Below are positions 57,467-64,000 of a stretch of 64,000 nucleotides of DNA, in pieces. The position numbers and the translations under genes are program-made. The stretch is taken from assembly GCA_964633435.1 (NCBI GenBank), contig CAZWHA010000003.1:1-64000 (forward strand), in the 5' to 3' direction. Each line of letters begins with the position of its first letter. Position 1 is the stretch's first letter. The stretch comes from GCA-016699895 sp964633435. Lineage in GTDB: Bacteria; Patescibacteriota; Saccharimonadia; Saccharimonadales; Saccharimonadaceae. The notes below the pieces were generated by a model. The model was not told the origin of the DNA. It saw only the letters and a list, made by a program, of their open reading frames with translations, and did no database searches.

Positions 57467-58558
57467 CAGTTCACGGCCGACGACTTGACCGTCGCGGTGG
57501 TAAACCAGAGACTTTTTATTGTCTGTATAAAAAATTTGTTCAAATCCGTAATCATTCAGTTTTTTAATTACATCAAGGTGATGAGTGCGTCCGCCAACAA
57601 ACCAACAGGGGAGAGCGATCGTCATACCAGTTGATGAGGTGACTTGACCAGCTAGATTCTTGAGGAACTTGCCGAGGATAATCTCGCAGTTTTTCATGTT
57701 GTCTCGGAGCGCGGACAACTGAGGCTCGCTGGCGAAAGGTCGCCCTAGATAAGTTTCGGTAGCTACCAAGTCGATCGGCGGCTGCCAGTGATGCGCCGTG
57801 GCGTCGCCAACCTCGAGCTTGGATTGTATGTCGATACGATGGGTGCGTCCTAGCCACTCTAGGTTGGCTTCGGAATACTCGATCATGCGCGGTTCGAGGT
57901 CGGTGCCATAGACGGACATTTCCATCAGCGCCGCCTCTTGCAATACGACACCTGTGCCACAAAAAGTATCGAGCAGAGTCGGTGCCGCCACCCGCTCTCC
58001 TGTAGCGCCAGCAGCCAGGTTGATCATGGTTTGGGCGAGTTTCGGTGGTAACATGCCAACGCGAGCATCACGCTTGGGGCGTGATCGGTCGCGAAACGTG
58101 TAGGCATTGATATCCTGGACGAAAATTGTCCGAGCCAACAACTCTTTGCCTCTGTTACTTGCTAGGATGAACTCAATTTTGTTCGGTTTGGTGAGCTTGT
58201 TATGAAAGACGGTGGCGCTCGACAAGGTAGTTTCGGCATTTGGAATTAAACGGACTGAACCACGGCGTTTTTTGATATCCAACCCGTATCGTAACAGTTG
58301 GCGTGGCGATAGTTTTGTTTCATAGGTTGAAAAGCCGAGCACGACCTTGCCATCAGCTGGCAGATGGCGCCCGATCGATTGCCAGGAATCGTCAATGACT
58401 TTGGCGACCTTGACGATAGAACCAAGTCGGCCAAAATCGAAAGTTGGTTCGGCGTCGAGCAGAGCGATCGTACCGTAGCATTCGACTGTTGGCCCGAATA
58501 CAGCACGCAGTTCGGCAAAACCGATTTCTGGCTGGCGGCCTAACACGAATAATAGCAT
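57446..58558 (-). CDS. THUMP/Trm11-like RNA methyltransferase
   Basis: The 370-residue product resembles the UPF0020/Trm11/TrmG10 group that methylates tRNA guanosine-10 or rRNA. It has an N-terminal RNA-binding part, then RPKRDARVGMLPPKLAQTMI and the SAM motif LLDTFCGTGVVLQEAAL followed by VYGTDLEPRMIEYSEANLEW. The catalytic motif, usually DPPYG, is here VATETYLGRPF. The minus-strand TGCTACAAT ends 6 nt before the ATG (leaderless). Its 3' end overlaps the HAD gene by 21 nt. Confidence 0.82.
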   Translation of the reverse strand: MLLFVLGRQPEIGFAELRAVFGPTVECYGTIALLDAEPTFDFGRLGSIVKVAKVIDDSWQSIGRHLPADGKVVLGFSTYETKLSPRQLLRYGLDIKKRRGSVRLIPNAETTLSSATVFHNKLTKPNKIEFILASNRGKELLARTIFVQDINAYTFRDRSRPKRDARVGMLPPKLAQTMINLAAGATGERVAAPTLLDTFCGTGVVLQEAALMEMSVYGTDLEPRMIEYSEANLEWLGRTHRIDIQSKLEVGDATAHHWQPPIDLVATETYLGRPFASEPQLSALRDNMKNCEIILGKFLKNLAGQVTSSTGMTIALPCWFVGGRTHHLDVIKKLNDYGFEQIFYTDNKKSLVYHRDGQVVGRELLVLRKH

Positions 58559-58564
58559 GCGACC

Positions 58565-58624
58565 ATTGTAGCAGGTTTCGATAACATAAAACCAAGGTCA
58601 GAATCTTCAGGTTTACTGTATAAT
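58565..58624. promoter_or_regulatory. Divergent leaderless promoters
   Basis: Minus-strand TACAAT (58565-58570) ends 6 nt before the methyltransferase start. Plus-strand TGTATAAT (58617-58624) ends 9 nt before ATG 58634. Confidence 0.62.
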
Positions 58625-58633
58625 AGTCCGGTA

Positions 58634-59755
58634 ATGTTGGGCAAGGTAATCAAACAGATAAAACGTGACTTGCGTCGTGTTAGCGGACGAGGCTGGCTCA
58701 ACGTTGTGACGATCACGCTGATTGTCATCCTCTTAGTAGCGGCGCGGGACCAACTCTACGAGGCCTGGAAACTACTGGGGCAGGTGAACCTGTGGATCTT
58801 GGCGCTGCTGATCCCAGTGCAATTCATCTCGTATTATACGAATGCCGAGATATTCTTTACCTATTTACGGTCCAGAGGGCAGTTGAAAAGAGTTAATTCG
58901 CTCGAGGCCACCAGTATGGCACTGGAGCTGAATTTTGTGAATCATGTGTTCCCGAGTGGCGGTGTGTCGGGTATTTCCTATATGGTTTGGCGGCTGGGTA
59001 AGCTAGGCGTCAGTGCGGGGCAGGCGACGATGGCCCAGCTGATGCGTTATGTGGTGCAACTCGGGACGTTCGCGTTGCTGCTAGCGGTAGCGCTGGTCGT
59101 GGCGACGCTCGAAAACCGTACGAGCAACTGGGTAGTGATGGTGGCGACTGGTGTCGTAACGTCGCTAACATTCCTGGTGATCTTTGGTAGTTATTTGGTC
59201 GGCAGCGAAGAGCGCATGAAGAGTTTTGCCCACTGGTTGACGCGTGCTGTGAATACGTTAGTCCGCAAGTTGACTTTTGGCCGGCGCAGTAAGGTCCTCG
59301 ACATCAAGTCAGTCGAAACATTCTTTCTGGAGTTCCATGACGACTATATGACGTTGCGTCGCGATAAAAAGATGTTAGTCAAACCCATTCTGTGGTCGCT
59401 GGCTTTTAATCTCTTTGACGTAGCACTGTTTATGGTCAGTTTCTGGGCGCTCGGTATCTCGGTCAATCCGGCAGTGCTGCTGATTGCCTATGGCGCAGCG
59501 GCAACAGCAGGGTTTTTAATGCTGACGCCGGGCGGGGCGGGGGCTTACGAAGCTATCATGGTAGCGATTTTAACCGCCGGTGGCATGAGCGCCGGGGCGG
59601 CCTTCGCTGGTGTGGTCTTGACCCGAGCGACACTGATGGCTGGGTCGCTGTTAACCGGGTTCCTTGCCTATCAACACGCGCTCCGCAAATACGGCAAGCC
59701 CAAGCTCGAGGAAGTCAATTTTGCAGCTGCTGGCAAATCTGATGAGGCGCAGTAG
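58634..59755 (+). CDS. Lysylphosphatidylglycerol synthase TM region-like (UPF0104) membrane protein
   Basis: The 373-residue polytopic protein has about eight helices. It carries the family landmarks LEATSMALELNFVNHVFPSG with GGVSGISYMVWRLGKLGVSA, and the C-terminal MLTPGGAGAYEAIMVAILTAG with RATLMAG. Related proteins flip or modify lipids (MprF membrane part, AglD). It lacks the soluble aminoacyl-transfer domain of MprF. Confidence 0.87.
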   Translation: MLGKVIKQIKRDLRRVSGRGWLNVVTITLIVILLVAARDQLYEAWKLLGQVNLWILALLIPVQFISYYTNAEIFFTYLRSRGQLKRVNSLEATSMALELNFVNHVFPSGGVSGISYMVWRLGKLGVSAGQATMAQLMRYVVQLGTFALLLAVALVVATLENRTSNWVVMVATGVVTSLTFLVIFGSYLVGSEERMKSFAHWLTRAVNTLVRKLTFGRRSKVLDIKSVETFFLEFHDDYMTLRRDKKMLVKPILWSLAFNLFDVALFMVSFWALGISVNPAVLLIAYGAAATAGFLMLTPGGAGAYEAIMVAILTAGGMSAGAAFAGVVLTRATLMAGSLLTGFLAYQHALRKYGKPKLEEVNFAAAGKSDEAQ

Positions 59756-59760
59756 GTATC

Positions 59761-60900
59761 ATGCTTCCCGATGAACACGCCATCTCGCCAGAGCCAATGT
59801 TTGGTGTGTCGGATGCGATCGCTTTGTTCAATCAAATACTGGAAACCGCTACGCCGCATATCACGGTGGTTGGTGAAGTAGCAAATTTCAAAATTAATCA
59901 GGGCAAATGGGTATTTTTCGATATCAAGGACAAGGAATCGACACTTGGCTGTTTCATGTCAGCATTTAATTTGCGAGTGGCGATCGAGGATGGGATGAAG
60001 GTGGTCGTGACAGCGCGGCCGAATCTGACGCGCTGGGGTAAATTCAGCCTGACAATCCAGACGATTCGACCAGTGGGCGAGGGTAGTATTCGGCGATCGT
60101 TTGAGCTGCTGCGGGCCAAGTTGGAGCAGGAAGGGCTATTTAGTCCCGAGCGCAAACGGAACTTGCCGGCTATGCCTCAAGTGATTGGCGTTATATCGTC
60201 GACCCAGGCGGCGGGTTACGCGGACTTTATCAAGATCGTCGGCGAGCGCTATGCGGGGCTAGCAATTCAGGTCGCGAACGTGCCGGTGCAGGGTGAAATG
60301 GCGGCACCGCAGATGATTGCAGCCCTCGATTACTTTAACGAGCTGGCCGAGCCGCCAGAGGCAATAGCTTTACTGCGTGGCGGTGGATCGCGGGATGATT
60401 TGGTGGCTTTTGACGATGAACCGTTGGTCCGGGCAATTGCTCGCTCACGGGTGCCGGTGATCACAGGCGTGGGTCATGAGGTTGACGTAACGCTAGTCGA
60501 CCTGGTGGCAGACGTCCGGGCGGCCACACCATCGAATGCTGCCCAATTGCTGGTGCCATCGCGTCAGGAGATCCTGGCTCGGGTTGACTCCGAGTTAAAG
60601 CGTGTCCTGGCCCGATCAGAGCGGGGGCTCGATGAGCTAGCTGGCAAAGTTGAGAGTGATCACGCGGCGATGCTCGCGACGATCGAAAGCTCCTTTAGCG
60701 ACCTGACTCGGCGATATGATACGCTGCGGCAGGTCTTGCGTCAGGTTGATCCACGGCTGGTGCTGAACCGAGGCTATGCGCTGGTTCGGGACGAGGCTGG
60801 TCGGAATCTGCAGACCCGACCAAATACTGGCGATAATTTGACGGTTGAAACGGCGCAATTTATAATCGAAACGGAGGTAAAAAATGCCAGACAAAAGTAA
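59761..60900 (+). CDS. xseA: Exodeoxyribonuclease VII large subunit
   Basis: The 379-residue product has the N-terminal OB fold (FDIKDKESTLGCFMSAF), the catalytic-core segments VIGVISSTQAAGYADF, ALLRGGGSRDDLVAFDDEPL and VPVITGVGHEVDVTLVD, and a C-terminal coiled coil. It is somewhat shorter than the E. coli protein (456). It overlaps xseB by 17 nt. Confidence 0.96.
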   Translation: MLPDEHAISPEPMFGVSDAIALFNQILETATPHITVVGEVANFKINQGKWVFFDIKDKESTLGCFMSAFNLRVAIEDGMKVVVTARPNLTRWGKFSLTIQTIRPVGEGSIRRSFELLRAKLEQEGLFSPERKRNLPAMPQVIGVISSTQAAGYADFIKIVGERYAGLAIQVANVPVQGEMAAPQMIAALDYFNELAEPPEAIALLRGGGSRDDLVAFDDEPLVRAIARSRVPVITGVGHEVDVTLVDLVADVRAATPSNAAQLLVPSRQEILARVDSELKRVLARSERGLDELAGKVESDHAAMLATIESSFSDLTRRYDTLRQVLRQVDPRLVLNRGYALVRDEAGRNLQTRPNTGDNLTVETAQFIIETEVKNARQK

Positions 60901-61108
60901 AAGTTTACGTCAGCTACTCGATGAGTTTGAAGCGATTGTCACCTGGTTTGATCAGTCAGAAGTCGATATTGATCAGGCAATTCCTAAATTTGAGGCCGGC
61001 TCTAAATTGGCTGATGAGATCAAGCAGCGCCTCGACACGGCGAAAAACAAGATCGAGCTCGTCAAAGCCGATTTTGCGGCCAAAGCTGCACAGTCGAAAG
61101 GCGAGTAG
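60884..61108 (+). CDS. xseB: Exodeoxyribonuclease VII small subunit
   Basis: The 74-residue product has the XseB pattern: SLRQLLDEFEAIVTWFDQSE, DIDQAIPKFEAGSKLADEI, then IKQRLDTAKNKIELV. The ribosome binding site GGAGGT lies within the end of xseA. Confidence 0.93.
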   Translation: MPDKSKSLRQLLDEFEAIVTWFDQSEVDIDQAIPKFEAGSKLADEIKQRLDTAKNKIELVKADFAAKAAQSKGE

Positions 61109-61614
61109 TGTTGCCTTGGCTGATCGGTGGAGTGGTTATTATCGTTATGATTGGCATCGGTGTGTTGTTTGGTGGCGCACCATTTGTGCCAACCAGGCGA
61201 GCCTGGATTGCGGAGGCGCTGACATTATCGGGTTTCGGCCAGGATGATGTGATTGTTGACCTTGGCTCGGGTAACGGGGTAGTGCTGGAGGCGGCGCTGG
61301 ATCGTGGCGCTCGGCGGGCGATTGGCTATGAAATTAACCCGCTCTTGGCACTGTGGTCGCGCCTCAGGCTTCGCCGCTTTGGTCGGCGTCTCGTAATTCG
61401 AACCACTGATTTTTTTCGAACCGATTTGCCACCGGATACCACCATTATTTATATGTTTCAAACGGGCGGAGTAATGCGGCGGATCAAGCCATATCTGCTC
61501 GAGCAAAAATCGAAACTGCATCGATCCACTATCAAAGTGGTGTGTTTTGGTTTTACGATACCAGGGTTAGAAGCACAGTGTGAGCTAAACGGCATGACGC
61601 TTTATGAATTTTGA
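61108..61614 (+). CDS. Membrane-anchored SAM methyltransferase-like protein
   Basis: The 168-residue product starts with a hydrophobic segment (LPWLIGGVVIIVMIGIGVLF). A SAM-binding motif VIVDLGSGNGVVLEAALDRG follows, then AIGYEINPLLALWSRLRLRR. The layout resembles the small CPR/eukaryotic FAM173-like (ATPSCKMT) lysine methyltransferases; the target is unknown. The start is GTG sharing one base with the xseB stop; a TTG three bases later is possible. Confidence 0.75.
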   Translation: MLPWLIGGVVIIVMIGIGVLFGGAPFVPTRRAWIAEALTLSGFGQDDVIVDLGSGNGVVLEAALDRGARRAIGYEINPLLALWSRLRLRRFGRRLVIRTTDFFRTDLPPDTTIIYMFQTGGVMRRIKPYLLEQKSKLHRSTIKVVCFGFTIPGLEAQCELNGMTLYEF

Positions 61615-61635
61615 TTGCTTTGTCGGCTTGGCTTG

Positions 61636-61644
61636 TGATAGACT
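61636..61644 (+). promoter_or_regulatory. Extended -10 of gene at 61651
   Basis: TGATAGACT ends at 61644, 6 nt before ATG 61651. Confidence 0.45.
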
Positions 61645-61650
61645 AGTCAT

Positions 61651-62343
61651 ATGATAACGCTAAAGCTTCATTCGGTAGCGCATCGCGAGCGCGGTGAATC
61701 GAATCCTTTCCTGATTACCACTATTATTTTTGTGTTACTAGCTGTTGGTTTGGGCGTTGGTTTTGGCTGGGCCTACATGCAAATGACTGATTATCGTGAT
61801 AATGTAGCCACTAAAGTTGAGGCCGCGGTCAAAGTCGCCAAAGACGAGCAGAAAGAGGCCGATAAAGCTGAATTTACCGAGGAATATAAAAAGCCAAATT
61901 TGACCTACGAGGGTCCGTCTGATTCTGGCTCGGTGACATTTAGTTATCCCAAGACCTGGGCAGCCTATATCGACCAGGATGGCGCTGGTGGCGGTGATTT
62001 GTCACTGTATTTTAATCCTAAATCAGTGCCGACGATCAGGGGTGGAACAGCTTATGCACTACGTGTCACTATCAATAATCAGTCATACAGTTCAGTGTTG
62101 CAGTCATACAACGGCCAAGTCGAGGCTGGTACCCTGTCTGCCAAAACGATCGTAGTTGGTAAAACTGATAGTTTTAGCGGTTACGAGGGCATGCGGATTG
62201 ACGGTCAATTTGGGGATGGTATCAATGGATCGGTCGTCATTTTCAAGATTCGTGACAAAACCCTGCGGCTCTATGTCGATAGCCAAGATTTCATGAATGA
62301 CTTTAATAGTACGGTGCTGAACTCTCTGAAATACGAGTCATAA
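61651..62343 (+). CDS. Single-pass membrane protein, PsbP-like external domain
   Basis: The 230-residue product has a transmembrane helix near residues 25-47 (FLITTIIFVLLAVGLGVGFG). A charged stalk (KDEQKEADKAEFTEEYKKP) and an external domain follow, with VTFSYPKTWAAYIDQDG and a late LRLYVDSQDFMNDFNSTVLN. The SYPKTWA pattern and closing FNSTVLNSL resemble PsbP/PsbP-like small surface domains. Function unknown. Confidence 0.65.
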   Translation: MITLKLHSVAHRERGESNPFLITTIIFVLLAVGLGVGFGWAYMQMTDYRDNVATKVEAAVKVAKDEQKEADKAEFTEEYKKPNLTYEGPSDSGSVTFSYPKTWAAYIDQDGAGGGDLSLYFNPKSVPTIRGGTAYALRVTINNQSYSSVLQSYNGQVEAGTLSAKTIVVGKTDSFSGYEGMRIDGQFGDGINGSVVIFKIRDKTLRLYVDSQDFMNDFNSTVLNSLKYES

Positions 62344-62373
62344 AAAGCATCAGCGCCATCAAATTCGAAAATT

Positions 62374-62382
62374 TGCTATACT
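62374..62382 (+). promoter_or_regulatory. Extended -10 of histidine kinase gene
   Basis: TTGCTATACT ends at 62382, 7 nt before ATG 62390; leaderless. Confidence 0.6.
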
Positions 62383-62389
62383 GGATAGT

Positions 62390-63085
62390 ATGAGCGAGCT
62401 GGAGGGTAGTGCAGTCGCGGTGGCTCACGAACTAAAGACGCCACTGGTTTTGTTGCGTCAATTGACATTATTGCTCGAAAATACTAATAATCCGGCCGAA
62501 CAAGCCGAACTAACTCGTCGTCTGCGATTTACATCAGAGCGGTCGCTACGGTTAGTTGATTCGTTAACTAAAATGGCACGTCTAGAGGATGCGCTGTTCG
62601 AACTCGAACCGGTACAATTAAACGGCTTGTGTACAGCACTGACTCATGAATTGTCGCCACTGGCCGAGGCATACCAACAGAATCTGCGGACCCGATTAAC
62701 CCGTCAATCAATTGTGGCGGTTGGTAATCGTGAACTGCTGAATTCACTATTATCCGGGCTGATCGATAACGCGATTCAGCACAATCCAGCCGGAGCGGCT
62801 ATTGAGGTGGCTAGTCGAGTGCGTGCCGGTGAAGCCATTATCGCGGTACGTGATTTTGGTACTACCATTGATTTATCGGATTTTCGAGCACTCGAAGCCT
62901 CGATTGGCAAGAGAGCGTTGCCGATTTCGGCCCGGCCGCTATCATCAGGTTTGGGTCTGTTGGTCGCCAGCCGGCTACTAACAGCGATGAATGGGCGTTT
63001 GTCGGTGCAGCGACATTATAGTGGCGGTATGACCTTTTCGGCGCATTTACCGCTCAGTCGACAACTAAGTTTTTTGGAGGTGTAG
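62390..63085 (+). CDS. Sensorless histidine kinase
   Basis: The 231-residue product begins almost directly at the HisKA H-box: H13 in VAHELKTPLVLLRQL. The ATPase domain has the N-box LLSGLIDNAIQHNP, a shortened G1 region (IAVRDFGTTIDL), and G2 GLGLLVASRLLTAMNG. No sensor, HAMP or transmembrane segment is encoded, so it is soluble and needs another input protein. It lies 1 nt before the response regulator gene. Confidence 0.88.
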   Translation: MSELEGSAVAVAHELKTPLVLLRQLTLLLENTNNPAEQAELTRRLRFTSERSLRLVDSLTKMARLEDALFELEPVQLNGLCTALTHELSPLAEAYQQNLRTRLTRQSIVAVGNRELLNSLLSGLIDNAIQHNPAGAAIEVASRVRAGEAIIAVRDFGTTIDLSDFRALEASIGKRALPISARPLSSGLGLLVASRLLTAMNGRLSVQRHYSGGMTFSAHLPLSRQLSFLEV

Positions 63086-63086
63086 G

Positions 63087-63476
63087 ATGGCAGGGCATCG
63101 CCCAATCATCTTGCTCGTCGATGACGATGCCTGGTTTAGTGATGGTTTAGCGGCGAGTTTGACCGATTATTTAGTGATTAGAACGCCCGATCCGGACCAA
63201 GTGTTTGATCTGATTGAGCAGCACCAACCAGATGTGCTGCTGGCTGACATTATGCTGGGGGCGCGCAATTTGTTTGCGTTGCTGCACGAGATGCAGAGCT
63301 ACCTCGACACCAGGCATTTACCGGTGGTGATCGTTTCGGCGATTGCTGCTCAAATCCAATCGGCTGATGTGGCGGCGCTTGGGGTGCAGGCGGTACTCGA
63401 TAAAACCGATCTGACACCAGCAAAATTACGGGGATGTATTGCGTCCGTCATAAAGTCTAGGACAAGGCAGTTATGA
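63087..63476 (+). CDS. Response regulator receiver protein
   Basis: The 129-residue receiver domain has the acidic cluster LLVDDDAWF near 9-17, the phosphoacceptor Asp in VLLADIMLGARN near 51-54, and the Lys in VLDKTDL. The usual D-x-x-MP loop (DIMLGARN) and the T/S (VIVSAI) are atypical but present. No output domain. AGGTGTAGG overlaps the kinase end, so it is co-translated with the kinase. Confidence 0.85.
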   Translation: MAGHRPIILLVDDDAWFSDGLAASLTDYLVIRTPDPDQVFDLIEQHQPDVLLADIMLGARNLFALLHEMQSYLDTRHLPVVIVSAIAAQIQSADVAALGVQAVLDKTDLTPAKLRGCIASVIKSRTRQL

Positions 63477-64000
63477 GTCAAACGATTCGCACCAAAGCTA
63501 TTGTATTACGGCGAACTAATTACGGCGAAGCTGATCGGATTGTTCAGGTTATCACGCCGGATCATGGACGCTTGTCGATGATGGCGCGGGGAGTCCGGCG
63601 CGAAAAATCACGCCTAGCAGGAGGTATTGAACTGTTTGCTGTCTGTGATCTGGTACTAACGCGCGGTACGAAGTCATCGAGTGATCTGTGGATGTTAACC
63701 GGCGCCCGCCTCGGTACATTTTTTGACCAGATCATGGCAGAGTACGATCGTTTGCAGTTTGGCTACGAAGCAATCAAACAAACCGCGGGAGCCGCCGAAA
63801 CAATTGACGAACCAGAGTTTTATGCGCTGCTTGAGGCAACATTTTCGTCATTGAATAATCTGAACATCAATCTGAAAATTACTGAAACCTGGTTTTACTT
63901 GCGGCTGGCAAAATTGCTCGGCAATGAACTAAATACGGCCACTGACGCTAGCGGCATGAAGCTGGTCGAGGATGCTCGGTATAACTTTGATCAGAGTGAC
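63473..64000 (+). CDS. recO: DNA repair protein RecO (5' part; runs off window)
   Basis: The first 176 residues are present. They match RecO: IRTKAIVLRRTNYGEADRIV, ITPDHGRLSMMARGVRREKS and RLAGGIELFAVCDLVLTRG form the N-terminal OB fold, followed by the helical domain. RecO loads RecA with RecR. The gene overlaps the response regulator stop by 4 nt and has no stop codon before 64000. Confidence 0.92.
   Translation, partial: MSQTIRTKAIVLRRTNYGEADRIVQVITPDHGRLSMMARGVRREKSRLAGGIELFAVCDLVLTRGTKSSSDLWMLTGARLGTFFDQIMAEYDRLQFGYEAIKQTAGAAETIDEPEFYALLEATFSSLNNLNINLKITETWFYLRLAKLLGNELNTATDASGMKLVEDARYNFDQSD

Noticed and set aside
1..64000. CRISPR arrays, insertion sequences, prophage, integron sites
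   Set aside because: No direct-repeat array, transposase, integrase or phage structural gene was found on either strand.

Overview
This 64 kb window is bacterial chromosome and almost entirely coding. The gene content points to a Patescibacteria/CPR member, most likely Candidatus Saccharibacteria (TM7). This is an inference from several features: about half GC, a standard genetic code (TGA used as stop, an intact in-frame RF2), a short proline--tRNA ligase without the insertion domain, and core cassettes with lipid and nucleotide genes missing. Examples are tsf-frr without pyrH, and frr...rseP...proS without uppS, cdsA or dxr. Gram-positive-like surface functions are also present (LytR-CpsA-Psr proteins, sortase-like protein, FtsEX plus a CHAP hydrolase). 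No rRNA, tRNA, CRISPR array, insertion sequence or prophage was seen.

Layout. 0.15-3.5 kb: ftsA, ftsZ, nrdR. 3.5-4.9 kb: thioredoxin-like protein, VKOR-type oxidoreductase, CYTH enzyme. 4.9-9.7 kb: a T-box leader followed by four small genes and ileS. 9.8-16.9 kb: surface-glycopolymer cluster (LCP ligase, two Stealth phosphotransferases, a glycosyltransferase-ABC permease fusion, ABC ATPase). 17-18.9 kb: unknown protein plus an ABC-like ATPase. 18.9-25.4 kb: galU (frameshifted in a G run), rplU, parA, parB, lepB, membrane protein, second LCP protein. 25.4-29.5 kb: mostly minus strand, with prmC, prfA, rpmE and a coiled-coil membrane protein. 29.7-36.6 kb: rpsB, tsf, frr, two unknown genes, rseP, CPBP protease, cytidylyltransferase, proS. 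36.7-42.3 kb: greA, an unknown gene, a Fur-family regulator divergent from a ZIP transporter, then CooC-like ATPase, ornithine-cyclodeaminase-like and ATP-grasp genes. 42.3-48.6 kb: lysS, M16 peptidase, murD, LOG protein, prfB. 48.7-54.3 kb: sortase-like protein lacking its cysteine, ftsE, ftsX, CHAP hydrolase, ctpA. 54.3-54.95 kb: an unusual hairpin-dense region. 55-64 kb: response regulator, unknown gene, rpmA, HAD nucleotidase, RNA methyltransferase, flippase-like protein, xseA/xseB, a kinase/regulator pair and the start of recO.

Two window-wide patterns stand out. First, eight runs of 8-10 G lie on the + strand inside eight otherwise unrelated reading frames. Each frame is open only with nine G; five runs have nine, one has eight and two have ten, so three genes are out of frame. 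This looks like a multi-locus phase-variation system touching surface polysaccharide, metabolite and unknown genes. Sequencing error in homopolymers is the main alternative. Second, many first genes have an extended -10 box (TGnTATAAT-like) ending only 6-12 nt before the start codon. This predicts leaderless or nearly leaderless mRNAs, whereas genes inside operons carry ordinary AGGAGG-type ribosome binding sites.

The other notable candidates are the hairpin-dense putative noncoding RNA at 54.3-54.95 kb, a metal-responsive-looking biosynthetic cluster at 37.7-42.3 kb, and an rpsB leader whose loop is complementary to its own ribosome binding site.
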